Positions 32,999 through 40,706 of a stretch of 64,000 nt of DNA are shown here, in pieces. A program made the position numbers and the translations under genes. The notes below the pieces were generated by a model. It was not told the DNA's origin. It did not search any database and saw only the letters and a list, made by a program, of their open reading frames with translations. Position 1 is the first letter of the stretch, and each line of letters starts with the position of its first letter. Source of the stretch: CADEDH01 sp963732695 (lineage in GTDB: Bacteria; Actinomycetota; Acidimicrobiia; Acidimicrobiales; SZUA-35); assembly GCA_963732695.1 (NCBI GenBank), contig CAVTAP010000021.1:310001-374000 (forward strand), in the 5' to 3' direction.

Positions 32999-33607
32999 AT
33001 GAGGTGGCCGTGGCTTCCCCCGGGCCGGCGACGGCGCCGGGCGGTGCTCGGTGCTGCGGGGGCGATGGTGGCGTGGGCGGCGGCCACCGGGCAGCTGTTC
33101 GTGTGGCGCGACGACGCCGACCGGCCCCTGGCCCCGGCCGACGCGGTGGTGGTGCTGGCCGGCGGTCGGTCGGAACGGCTCGACCACGGGCTGCGCCTGG
33201 CGGCCGGGGGTGTGGCTCCGGTGCTGGTGATCTCGAACGGCGCCGAGCCGACCTGGCCCGAGGCCCGGGCCATCTGCCAGGGAGGGGCGGCGGCCGCTGG
33301 CTTGCCGGCCGGGGTGGAGGTGCTCTGCCCCCGCCCCGATCCCCAGCGAACCGCCGGTGAGGCGACGATGGTGGCCCGGCTGGCGGCCGAGCGGGGCTGG
33401 CGCCGGGTGGTCGTGGTCACCAGCGACTTCCACGCCGTGCGGTCCCGGCTGTGGTTCGAGCGGTGTGCCGCCGGGGCGTACGAGGTCGAGGTGGTGGGTG
33501 TCGACTCCGGCTACAACCCGGCCCAGGCGTGGGGACTGGCCATGCGGGAGCAGGTGGGTCTGCTGGCGGCTGTCACCGTGCAGCGGAGCTGCCCGCCACA
33601 GTCGTAG
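32999..33607 (+). CDS. YdcF/ElyC-family (DUF218) protein
   Basis: A 202-residue protein with a basic N-terminus and one hydrophobic helix (about 16-35) followed by a DUF218 domain: ADAVVVLAGGRSERLDHGLRLA, LVISNGAE, a conserved TAGEATMVARLA helix and VVVVTSDFHAVRSRLWFERC. Related proteins act in envelope metabolism or bind nucleotides; no specific function can be given. It sits 13 bp after the oxidoreductase gene and converges with thrB. Confidence 0.85.
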   Translation: MRWPWLPPGRRRRRAVLGAAGAMVAWAAATGQLFVWRDDADRPLAPADAVVVLAGGRSERLDHGLRLAAGGVAPVLVISNGAEPTWPEARAICQGGAAAAGLPAGVEVLCPRPDPQRTAGEATMVARLAAERGWRRVVVVTSDFHAVRSRLWFERCAAGAYEVEVVGVDSGYNPAQAWGLAMREQVGLLAAVTVQRSCPPQS

Positions 33608-33620
33608 CCCCCACGACGTC

Positions 33621-34433
33621 CTAGCGGTCGACGACGATCGAGCCTTCGGTGTCGACGTCGAGGTGGAGCACCTTGCCGTTGGTCGGCAGGCCGCTGGCCA
33701 CCCGATCGACGTGCTCGGCGTCCACCACCAGGGCCACCGCCGGCCCGGAGCCGCTCAGCCAGGCGGCGGCCGCCCCCAGGTCGAGCGCGGCCTCGATGGC
33801 CCGGCGGGACGGTGGGCACCGGTCGAGCCGGGGCGGCTGGTGGAGCCGGTCCTCGGTGGCCCGCCGCAGGAGGCTCAGGTCGCCCTCGTAGAGCGCGGCC
33901 ACCAGGAGGCCGAGGCGGCCCAGGTTGAACACGGCGTCGGCCCGGCTCACCATCGGCTCCAGGGCGAGGCGGGACTCGTCGGTCGGGGTCTCCAGGTCGG
34001 GCACCCAGCACAGCATCCGGCCCGGCATGGTGGCCGCCAGCCGGTGACAGAGGTCGCCGGCGATCACGTGGACCCCGCCGAAAACCGAGGGGGCGGCATT
34101 GTCGCCATGGCCCTCGATCGCCGCCACCACCGGGTAGGCCCGGCGCTGGGCCTCGGCCAGGTCCGCCCCCTGCTGCAGTTGGGCCAGCACGGCGCCGGCG
34201 GCCCGGGCGGCGCCCGAGAACCCGAGGCCGCGGCCCGGTTCGAGGTCGAACCCGAACCACACCGGCCCAGAGCCCCCCGCCCGCTCATGGGCGATCCGGG
34301 CAATGTGGTCGGGCCCGCAGGGCTCTCCCTCACCGGCGTCGGAGACCCAGGCGTAGCGGGACAGCGCCACCCCCAGCACGTCGAATCCGGGGCCGAGATT
34401 GGCCGACGATCCAGGCGCACGCACACACGTCAC
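33621..34433 (-). CDS. thrB: Homoserine kinase
   Basis: A 270-residue GHMP-family kinase phosphorylating homoserine in threonine synthesis. The substrate-binding APGSSANLGPGFDVLGVAL motif is at the N-terminus, the phosphate-binding GLGFSGAARAAGAV motif follows (the P-x3-G-L-G-S-S-A-A pattern is degenerate, with FSGAA where SSAA is usual), then EGHGDNAAPSVFGGV and the C-terminal WLSGSGPAVALVVD motif, typical of ThrB. GTG 34433 is chosen because TACGCT lies 8 nt upstream and the APGSSAN motif then begins at the usual distance; GTG 34457 would add eight residues. No thrC or hom is adjacent in this window. Confidence 0.88.
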   Translation of the reverse strand: MTCVRAPGSSANLGPGFDVLGVALSRYAWVSDAGEGEPCGPDHIARIAHERAGGSGPVWFGFDLEPGRGLGFSGAARAAGAVLAQLQQGADLAEAQRRAYPVVAAIEGHGDNAAPSVFGGVHVIAGDLCHRLAATMPGRMLCWVPDLETPTDESRLALEPMVSRADAVFNLGRLGLLVAALYEGDLSLLRRATEDRLHQPPRLDRCPPSRRAIEAALDLGAAAAWLSGSGPAVALVVDAEHVDRVASGLPTNGKVLHLDVDTEGSIVVDR

Positions 34434-34441
34434 GGATAGAG

Positions 34442-34447
34442 AGCGTA
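34442..34447 (-). promoter_or_regulatory. -10 element (TACGCT) before thrB
   Basis: TACGCT on the minus strand ends 8 nt before the GTG at 34433. Confidence 0.35.
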
Positions 34448-34677
34448 GAGCCCGCACCGCCTGATGACCGAAGGCGCTACCGACGCCAGGTCGTGCCCCG
34501 CTCCAGAACGTTCGAACCCCCTTCCGAGGGTATGAGCAGATCCACCTATCTTGTCCTTGTCGTAGCAGCGACTACCTTCCCGCCATCGGGCCTGCACCAG
34601 ACGATGGCGCCGTCGACGAGATCGACGACCTGATCGAGGAGCTCACCTCGGCCTCTGCCTCGCGCCCCCGGGCATCC

Positions 34678-35499
34678 GTGAGCGAGGGGGCGGCCACCCA
34701 ATGGGGTCGCTTCGTACTTCCCCTGGCCGGAGTGGGGGCGCTGGCCATCATCGCCGCCCTCGGCATCGCCGGGTACAGGGTGCTGACGCCCGGCACCGAG
34801 TCGGCGGTGAGCAGCTCGCTCGCCACCGGCACCGCGGCGGCCACCGGTGATCCGTCATCGGCAGCGGCGACCACCGCCTCCTCGGCCCCCACCCCCACCA
34901 CAGCCGCCGTGGCCAGTGCCACCACCGTCGCCATCACCCCGCCCTACGCCCCGGGCGAGGTGACCGCCGACAACCCCGACGGCGCCGTGCGCTACAGCGT
35001 GGTCAAGGGGGGCAAGCTGTACTTGAGGGGCTTCGTGCCCACCCGGGAGGCGGCCGACATGATCGTGGCGATCAGCGGCAACTTCATCGGCGGCCCGGCC
35101 AACGTGGTCGACGAGCAGCTCATCGATCCGTCGGTTCCGCTCGACGCCCCGACTGTGGTCTACGTGCGCGACGTCGTGCTATTCGACCTGAACAGCACCG
35201 ATCTCCGGCCCGAGTTCCTCCCCCTGATCGATTCGGCCATGGTGTTCCTGCAGGCCAACCCGAACCAGACGATCACGGTGATCGGCCGGACCGACGCCAC
35301 CGGATCGGCCCGGGTGAACGACCAGATCGGGTTGGCCCGGGCTCAGGCCATCATCGACCGCCTGGTGGGCCAGGGAGCCAACCCGGCCCAGCTCATCGCC
35401 CAGTCCCGGGGTGAGGCCGAGGCCACACCGGCCACCGGCCCGGTGGCCGAGGACCGCTACGCCCAGATCCTGATCAACGGCGTGCTGGGCGGCGGCTGA
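34678..35499 (+). CDS. BON plus OmpA-like domain membrane protein (OmpATb/ArfA-like layout)
   Basis: A 273-residue protein with one transmembrane helix (about 13-33), a Thr/Ala/Ser-rich linker, a BON-like segment (about 105-160, GKLYLRGFVPTREAADMIVA) and a C-terminal OmpA/MotB peptidoglycan-binding domain (about 165-270, VVLFDLNSTDLRPEF, TVIGRTDATGSARVN, LARAQAIIDRLVGQGA). This is the layout of mycobacterial ArfA/OmpATb. The GTG at 34678 is the only start codon in frame; yet the frame is open back to 34468 and just upstream reads an acidic helix (DDGAVDEIDDLIEELTS) that looks coding, so either the true N-terminus lies across a frame disruption or it is chance. Confidence 0.82.
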   Translation: MSEGAATQWGRFVLPLAGVGALAIIAALGIAGYRVLTPGTESAVSSSLATGTAAATGDPSSAAATTASSAPTPTTAAVASATTVAITPPYAPGEVTADNPDGAVRYSVVKGGKLYLRGFVPTREAADMIVAISGNFIGGPANVVDEQLIDPSVPLDAPTVVYVRDVVLFDLNSTDLRPEFLPLIDSAMVFLQANPNQTITVIGRTDATGSARVNDQIGLARAQAIIDRLVGQGANPAQLIAQSRGEAEATPATGPVAEDRYAQILINGVLGGG

Positions 35500-35517
35500 G
35501 GCGACAGCGGCCCGGGC

Positions 35518-36471
35518 TCAGGCCCGGTACTCGACGCCGGGGAGCACGCACAGCATCTCGTACAGCAGGTTGGCGGCCAGGAGGCTGGTGTTGCCCGAGG
35601 TGTCGTAGATCGGGGCCACCTCCACCAGGTCGCAGCCCACCAGGTCGAGGCCGCGGCAGGCCCGGATGATCTCCACCGCCTGGGGCACGGTGAGCCCGGC
35701 GATCTCGGGGGTGCCGGTGCCGGGGGCGAACGACGGGTCGATGCCGTCGATGTCGAAGCTGAGGTACACCGGGCCGCCGCCCGCACCCACCTGCTCCACC
35801 ACCTCGGCCATCAACGGCACCAGCGACCGGTGCCAGCACTCCTCAACCTGGACCACCCGGAACCCCTGCTCCCGCGACCAGTCGAAGTCGTCGGCGGCGT
35901 AGCCGGTGCCCCGCACCCCGATCTGGGCCACCCGGGCGCAGTCGAGCAGGCCCTCCTCCACCGCTCGCCGGAACGGGGTGCCGTGGGCCACCCGCTCACC
36001 GAACATCACGTCGTTGATGTCGGTGTGGGCGTCTATGTGCACCAGGCCCACCGGCCCGTGCTTGGCCGCCACCGCCCGCAGGATGGGCAGCACGATCGTG
36101 TGGTCGCCGCCCATCGTCACCGGCACCACCCCGTGGGTGAGGAGATCCCGGTACCAGGCCTCGATGCGGGCCACCGAGTCGGGCAGGTTGTAGGGATTGG
36201 TGGGCACGTCGCCCACGTCGTCGATCCGGAGGCTGTCGAACGGGGCGGCCCGGGTGGCCATGTTGTACGGGCGGAGCAGCACCGACTCCGACCGGATGCC
36301 CCGGGGGCCGAACCGGGCGCCGGGCCGGTTGGAGGTGCCGATGTCGAACGGGACCCCGACCACGGCCACGTCGAGCTCGGCCGGCGGAGTGGCGGCCGGG
36401 AGGCGCATGAACGAGGCCAGCCCCCCGAAGCGGGGCATCTGGTTGCCGCCCAGAGGTTGGGGGTTGCTCAT
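35518..36471 (-). CDS. speB: Ureohydrolase (agmatinase/guanidinobutyrase family)
   Basis: A 317-residue arginase-superfamily enzyme that hydrolyses a guanidino compound to an amine and urea. The two-manganese site is complete: the His in GGDHTI, the Asp-His-Asp cluster in HIDAHTDIND, and the paired Asp in SFDIDGIDP. The N-terminal GGNQMPRFGGLASFMRLP segment is characteristic of the agmatinase/guanidinobutyrase/guanidinopropionase group instead of arginase; the exact substrate is not resolved. The ATG at 36471 is preferred because TACAGT lies 7 nt upstream. It converges with the OmpA-like gene. Confidence 0.92.
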   Translation of the reverse strand: MSNPQPLGGNQMPRFGGLASFMRLPAATPPAELDVAVVGVPFDIGTSNRPGARFGPRGIRSESVLLRPYNMATRAAPFDSLRIDDVGDVPTNPYNLPDSVARIEAWYRDLLTHGVVPVTMGGDHTIVLPILRAVAAKHGPVGLVHIDAHTDINDVMFGERVAHGTPFRRAVEEGLLDCARVAQIGVRGTGYAADDFDWSREQGFRVVQVEECWHRSLVPLMAEVVEQVGAGGGPVYLSFDIDGIDPSFAPGTGTPEIAGLTVPQAVEIIRACRGLDLVGCDLVEVAPIYDTSGNTSLLAANLLYEMLCVLPGVEYRA

Positions 36472-36478
36472 GGCTTCC

Positions 36479-36484
36479 ACTGTA
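36479..36484 (-). promoter_or_regulatory. -10 element (TACAGT) before the ureohydrolase
   Basis: TACAGT on the minus strand ends 7 nt before the ATG at 36471, the same box and spacing as at 28452-28457. Confidence 0.45.
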
Positions 36485-36575
36485 GGGGCGCCCGTTCGAC
36501 CCCCGCCGGCCCGGCCGGTAGGGTCGGCCCGACAGACCCGCCGGGCGCCCGCCCGGCCCGATAGTGAGGTTGAGG

Positions 36576-37607
36576 ATGGAGATCGACATCATGACCGGAT
36601 CGGCCCGCTGGGCCGACACCGCCGAGCGGGCCCGCCAGGTCGAGGCCGCCGGCTTCTCCGGGATGCTGTTCACCGAGACCAGTGCCACCCCGTGGATGTG
36701 CATCACGGCCGCGGCACTCGCCGCCCCCTCCCTCACCTTCACCACCGGCATCGCCGTCGCCTTCCCCCGCTCCCCCATGGTGAGCGCCGCCATCGCCTGG
36801 GAGCTGGCCGAGAACACCGGCGGCCGCTACCGCCTCGGCCTGGGCAGCCAGGTGAAGGCCCACATCGAGCGCCGCTACGGCATGCCGTTCGATCCGCCCG
36901 GTCCCCGGCTCAAGGACTATGTGGAGGCGGTGCAGGCCTGCCTCCGGGCCTTCCGGGGCGAGGAGAAGCTCAACCACCAGGGCCCCTACTACCAGCTCAG
37001 CCTGCTGCCCGACGCCTGGCGGCCCCGCTCCCACGAGTACGGCGACATCAAGATCGACATCTCCGCCGTCGGGCCCTACATGACGCGGGCTGCCGGCGAG
37101 GTGGCCGACGGCATCCACGTCCACCCCTTCCATTCGATCCCCTACCTGCAGACCGTGCTCGGCCCCAAGGTGGCCGAGGGGGCGGCCCGCACCGGGCGCG
37201 ACCCCCAGGCGGTGGATCTGATCGTGCCGGTGTTCACCGTGGTGGGCGACACACCGGAGGAGCAGGCGCCGTTCAAGGAGCGGGCCAAGAGCCAGATCGC
37301 CTTCTACGGGTCGACACGGAACTACGGGTTCCAGTTCGACATGCTGGGCTTCGAGGGCACCTCGGCCAAGCTCAACGAGCGGCTCAAGGCGGGCGACGTG
37401 GCCGGCATGGCCGACCTCATCTCCGACGAGATGCTGGAGCACTACGCGGTGACGGCCAGCTGGTCCGAGCTGGGCCCCAAGCTGGTGGAGCGGTACCAGG
37501 GCACGGCAGCCCGGGTGGTGCTGTACCAGGCCGAGGAGTCGCTGCGGAAGGACCCGTCGACCATCGACAAGTGGGCCAAGGTGGCCGAAGCCGTCCGCTC
37601 GGCCTGA
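36576..37607 (+). CDS. LLM-class oxidoreductase (TIGR03617-like)
   Basis: A 343-residue luciferase-like barrel protein starting MEIDIMTGSARWADTAERAR. FTETSATPWMCITAAALAA, FTTGIAVAFPRSPMVSAAIA and GRYRLGLGSQVKAHIERRYG give the F420/FMN phosphate region, and the last third carries an acidic C-terminal tail. This sub-pattern matches the TIGR03617 F420-type family seen in actinobacteria; the substrate is unknown. GAGG lies 8-10 nt before ATG 36576. Divergent from the ureohydrolase gene. Confidence 0.88.
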   Translation: MEIDIMTGSARWADTAERARQVEAAGFSGMLFTETSATPWMCITAAALAAPSLTFTTGIAVAFPRSPMVSAAIAWELAENTGGRYRLGLGSQVKAHIERRYGMPFDPPGPRLKDYVEAVQACLRAFRGEEKLNHQGPYYQLSLLPDAWRPRSHEYGDIKIDISAVGPYMTRAAGEVADGIHVHPFHSIPYLQTVLGPKVAEGAARTGRDPQAVDLIVPVFTVVGDTPEEQAPFKERAKSQIAFYGSTRNYGFQFDMLGFEGTSAKLNERLKAGDVAGMADLISDEMLEHYAVTASWSELGPKLVERYQGTAARVVLYQAEESLRKDPSTIDKWAKVAEAVRSA

Positions 37608-37666
37608 TCGTTCCCGATCTGGTCTCCTGGGCCGTCACCGGTGACGGCCCGGGACATCAGATCACG

Positions 37667-38320
37667 TCACCAGCTGTTCCAATGGACGTAGCGGTCGCGG
37701 GCCTTGCGGGCGCCGGGCTTGAAGTCGGTCCCGAGGGTGTGGGCCACCGGGATGAGGGCCACCTGCTGCACCCGGTCGTAGGGGATGCCGAGGATGTCGG
37801 CCACGTCGGCCTCCCGCTGCAGGTGCACGGTGGTCCAGCACGTGCCGAGGCCCCGGGCCCGGGCGGCCAGCATGAAGCTCCACGTGGCCTGGACGATCGA
37901 GCCCCACTTGTTGGCCTGGGGCAGGATCGGTGCCCCCTCCAGGCGGCCCTCGATGCAGGGCACGAGGATGGCCGGCACTTCGGGGAAGTGGTCGGCCAGG
38001 TACCGCGCCGAGTCCATCATCTTCAGCCACGTGGCCCGGGCGGCGGCGTCGGTCTCGCTGTCGGCCGCCTTGGACAGGTAGGCGTCGGAGATCATCCCGT
38101 GCCACACCTCGGAGTAGACCTGGCCTACCCGGCGGCACACCTCGCGGTCGTCCGAGATCACGAGGTGCCAGTCCTGGCGCAGAGAGGCGGTGGGGGCCTG
38201 GAGGGCGAGGTCGAGGCACTCGTCGAGCAACTGGCGCTCAACCGGGCGGGTGAGGTCGAGCCGTTTGCGAACGGCACGGGTGGTCGACAGCAGTTCGTCG
38301 GGCGAGAGGGGGAGCACCAT
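37667..38320 (-). CDS. Nitroreductase family protein
   Basis: A 217-residue FMN-binding nitroreductase fold: TTRAVRKRLDLTRPV with the arginine pair that contacts FMN phosphate, ALQAPTASLRQDWHLVISDD, and the C-terminal GLGTCWTTVHL and GIPYDRVQQVALIPVAH blocks. Members reduce nitro groups, flavins or quinones, or act on unusual substrates such as iodotyrosine. The ATG has TAGCGT 6 nt upstream. A long inverted repeat (38354-38404) lies between this gene and the divergent CoA-transferase gene. Confidence 0.9.
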   Translation of the reverse strand: MVLPLSPDELLSTTRAVRKRLDLTRPVERQLLDECLDLALQAPTASLRQDWHLVISDDREVCRRVGQVYSEVWHGMISDAYLSKAADSETDAAARATWLKMMDSARYLADHFPEVPAILVPCIEGRLEGAPILPQANKWGSIVQATWSFMLAARARGLGTCWTTVHLQREADVADILGIPYDRVQQVALIPVAHTLGTDFKPGARKARDRYVHWNSW

Positions 38321-38326
38321 GGCCGC

Positions 38327-38332
38327 ACGCTA
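38327..38332 (-). promoter_or_regulatory. -10 element (TAGCGT) before the nitroreductase
   Basis: TAGCGT on the minus strand ends 6 nt before the ATG at 38320. Confidence 0.45.
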
Positions 38333-38353
38333 ACCCTGCCCGACCCGCCGGGC

Positions 38354-38404
38354 CGAACTCTGTCACCTTGTGCCGGCTCTGGCGGCACAAGGTGACACGG
38401 TTCG
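38354..38404. promoter_or_regulatory. Long inverted repeat between divergent genes (candidate operator)
   Basis: Two 22-nt arms (38354-38375 and 38383-38404) match at 20 of 22 positions around a 7-nt centre; the inner 15 nt (TGTCACCTTGTGCCG) are perfect. The repeat sits between the -10 boxes of the nitroreductase (38327) and CoA-transferase (about 38430) genes, where a regulator could act on both. Confidence 0.6.
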
Positions 38405-38441
38405 ACCCGATGGGCGAAATGCCGCGTGCCAGACTCCAGGT

Positions 38442-39842
38442 ATGGACCCACTCGACGCCGAGCTCGACCGGATCTGGAGCCTGGTACCGGGCGACGACCC
38501 CCGCCCGCCCCTGGCCCTCACCCCGGCCCCGTTCACCCTGGCCTCGGCCTTCCCGGTCGACACCATCGCCACCGTCTCGGTGGCCGCCGCCACCCTGGCC
38601 GCCGCCGCCCTCGGGACGGCCGACCCGGTAGCCCCACGGGCCCCGGTAGCGCTCGACGGGGGCGGGGCGCTGGCCTCGTGCACCGGCTGGCTCCGGCTCG
38701 ACGGCGAGCCGATCCCGGTGTGGGCCGACCTGTCGGGCCTGTACCGGTGCCGGGACGGCCGGGCGGTGCAGGTCCACGCCAACTTCCCCCACCACGCCGC
38801 CGGGGTGGCGGCCCGGCTCGGGGTACCGGAGGAGCGGGAGGCGGTGGCGGCCGCCGTCGCCCGGTGGGACGCCTTCGAGCTGGAACGGGCCCTGATCGAC
38901 GACGGCATGATCTGCGCCGCCTACCGCACGCTCGGCGAGTGGGCGACCCACCCCCACGCCGCCGCCACCGCCGCGCTGCCCCTGCTCGACGTCGAGCGTC
39001 TGGGCGACGCCGCCCCTCTCCCCCCGGCGGCCAGCGATCGGGCGGCGGCCGGCGACGGGCGGGCCCTGGCCGGGGTACGGGTGCTCGACTGCACCCGGGT
39101 GCTGGCCGGGCCGGTGTGCGGCCAGACGCTGGCCGCCCACGGGGCCGACGTGCTCCGGGTGGGGGCGGCCCACCTGCCGTTCATCCCGATGGGGGTGATG
39201 ACCACCGGGTTCGGCAAGCGCAACGCCTACGTCGACCTCGACACCGGGGACGGGCGGGCCACGTTCGGGGCCCTGGCCGACAAGGCCCATGTGGTGGTCG
39301 ACGCCTACCGGCCGGGGTCGCTGGCCGCCCGGGGCTTCGGGGCGTCCGACCTGGCGGAGCAGCGACCCGGGATCGTGGTGGTCGAGATCTGTGCCTTCGA
39401 CTGGGTGGGCCCGTGGGCCGGGCGCCGGGGCTACGACTCGATCATCCAGACCACCACCGGGCTCGCCGTGGCCGGAAGCGACGCCGCCCGCGCCGGCGGG
39501 GCCGACGTGCCCGACGGCCAGCCCGTGCACCTCCCGGTCCAGGCCCTCGACTACGCCACCGGCTTCCTGGCCGCCTTCGCCGCCCAGCGCCTCGTGGCCC
39601 ACCAGCGCCGGGAGGGCGGCTCGTGGCGGGCCCGGCTGTCGCTGCTGCGGACCCGCAACTGGCTCACCTCGTTGGGCGGGCCGACGCCGTTCACCCCCGC
39701 TGCCGGGCTCCCCGACCTGTCGCCCTGGCTCCACACCGTCGACAGTCCGTTCGGCTCCCTCCAGGCCCCCCGCCCTGTCGCCGGCCGCTGGGACACCCCG
39801 CCCGCCCCCCTCGGCACCAGCCCCGCCACCTGGCTTCCCTGA
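38442..39842 (+). CDS. CoA transferase family III (CaiB/BaiF) protein
   Basis: A 466-residue protein of the family III CoA transferases, which swap CoA between carboxylic acids. The N-terminal third is divergent (a second, degenerate copy of part of the fold). The recognisable core starts LAGVRVLDCTRVLAGPVCGQ, then TTGFGKRNAYVDLDTGDGRA, VVVDAYRPGSLAARGFG and EICAFDWVGPWAGRRGYDS. The usual catalytic aspartate region (GDV/DM near mid-protein) is not clear here, so activity is uncertain. Its ATG has CAGACT 6 nt upstream. It ends 78 bp from the convergent phosphatase gene; that gap holds an imperfect inverted repeat. Confidence 0.85.
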   Translation: MDPLDAELDRIWSLVPGDDPRPPLALTPAPFTLASAFPVDTIATVSVAAATLAAAALGTADPVAPRAPVALDGGGALASCTGWLRLDGEPIPVWADLSGLYRCRDGRAVQVHANFPHHAAGVAARLGVPEEREAVAAAVARWDAFELERALIDDGMICAAYRTLGEWATHPHAAATAALPLLDVERLGDAAPLPPAASDRAAAGDGRALAGVRVLDCTRVLAGPVCGQTLAAHGADVLRVGAAHLPFIPMGVMTTGFGKRNAYVDLDTGDGRATFGALADKAHVVVDAYRPGSLAARGFGASDLAEQRPGIVVVEICAFDWVGPWAGRRGYDSIIQTTTGLAVAGSDAARAGGADVPDGQPVHLPVQALDYATGFLAAFAAQRLVAHQRREGGSWRARLSLLRTRNWLTSLGGPTPFTPAAGLPDLSPWLHTVDSPFGSLQAPRPVAGRWDTPPAPLGTSPATWLP

Positions 39843-39856
39843 CCCACCCACCCGCC

Positions 39857-39917
39857 GGCCAACTTTTCACCCAGGGCGTCACGGGTGGCGGTGTCGGTGG
39901 GAAGTTGGCGGGCCGAG
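39857..39917. terminator. Imperfect inverted repeat between convergent genes
   Basis: GGCCAACTTTTCACC near 39857 and GGTGGGAAGTTGGCGG near 39897-39912 can form a ~14-bp stem with two mismatches. It lies between the ends of two convergent genes, so it may serve as a bidirectional terminator. Confidence 0.4.
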
Positions 39918-39920
39918 CGG

Positions 39921-40706
39921 TCAGGGTTCGAGCAGGAGGGCCCGGAGGGCGTCACGCACGTCGGGGCCGACGCCGATGGAATCGAGCCACGGCTCCAGGC
40001 CGACGACGCCGCCGATCGTGTCGAGGGCCGCCAACACCCACGCCCGGTCGGCGGCGGCCATCCGGTCCAGCGTGGCGGCCGGCATCGTCTCCATGAACGG
40101 GTAGCGGGTGCCCATGTCGGCCCGGATGTGGTGGTAGGCCTCGGCGCTGCGTTCGAACTCCACCAGTGCCGTCTCCAGATCCACGCCCAGGATGAGGTGG
40201 AGGACGACCCCCAGCAGGCCGGTGCGGTCTTTACCCGAGGTGCAGTGGAACACCAGCGGAGCCCGGCCCGGCTCGGCCATGACCTGCAGGGCCCCGGCGA
40301 ACATGGGGCCGGCGCGGCCGAACAGCATCGGCAGGATCAGCGCCATCGGGTCCTCCGACGCCATCACCCGGGACATGGCCGCCTCCCGGGCCGCATCGCC
40401 CGAACCGGTGGGCGGGCCGACGGCGGAGGCGACGTGGAACCAGTCGACCCCGCTGCCCTCGTGGGCGAACCGGCCGTTGCGTTCCACCTCACCCTCGGAG
40501 CGGATGTCGATCACCGTCCGCATCCCGAGCCCGGCCAGGGCCGCCAGGCCGGCTTCGGTGAGCGCGTCGAGCGAGGCCGAGCGGAACACCAGCTCCGGCC
40601 GCACGAGGCGGCCGTCGGCGGTGCGGACCCCGCCCACGTCGCGGAAGTTGTGGGTGCCCTCGATGTCGTGGCTGGCCGGACGATCCATGGCGGCGCCGCT
40701 GGTCAC
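39921..40706 (-). CDS. Tyrosine-protein phosphatase-like protein (MptpB/lipid-phosphatase type)
   Basis: A 261-residue cysteine-based phosphatase. The P-loop HCTSGKDRTG carries the nucleophilic cysteine and arginine; the N-terminal NFRDVGGVRTADGRLVRP block and RSASLDALTEAGLAAL match the bacterial tyrosine/phosphoinositide phosphatase family (DUF related to MptpB). The lysine in the P-loop is associated with phosphoinositide activity in relatives; here that is inference. The GTG start overlaps the stop of acsA by 4 bp, so translation is probably coupled. Confidence 0.88.
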   Translation of the reverse strand: MTSGAAMDRPASHDIEGTHNFRDVGGVRTADGRLVRPELVFRSASLDALTEAGLAALAGLGMRTVIDIRSEGEVERNGRFAHEGSGVDWFHVASAVGPPTGSGDAAREAAMSRVMASEDPMALILPMLFGRAGPMFAGALQVMAEPGRAPLVFHCTSGKDRTGLLGVVLHLILGVDLETALVEFERSAEAYHHIRADMGTRYPFMETMPAATLDRMAAADRAWVLAALDTIGGVVGLEPWLDSIGVGPDVRDALRALLLEP

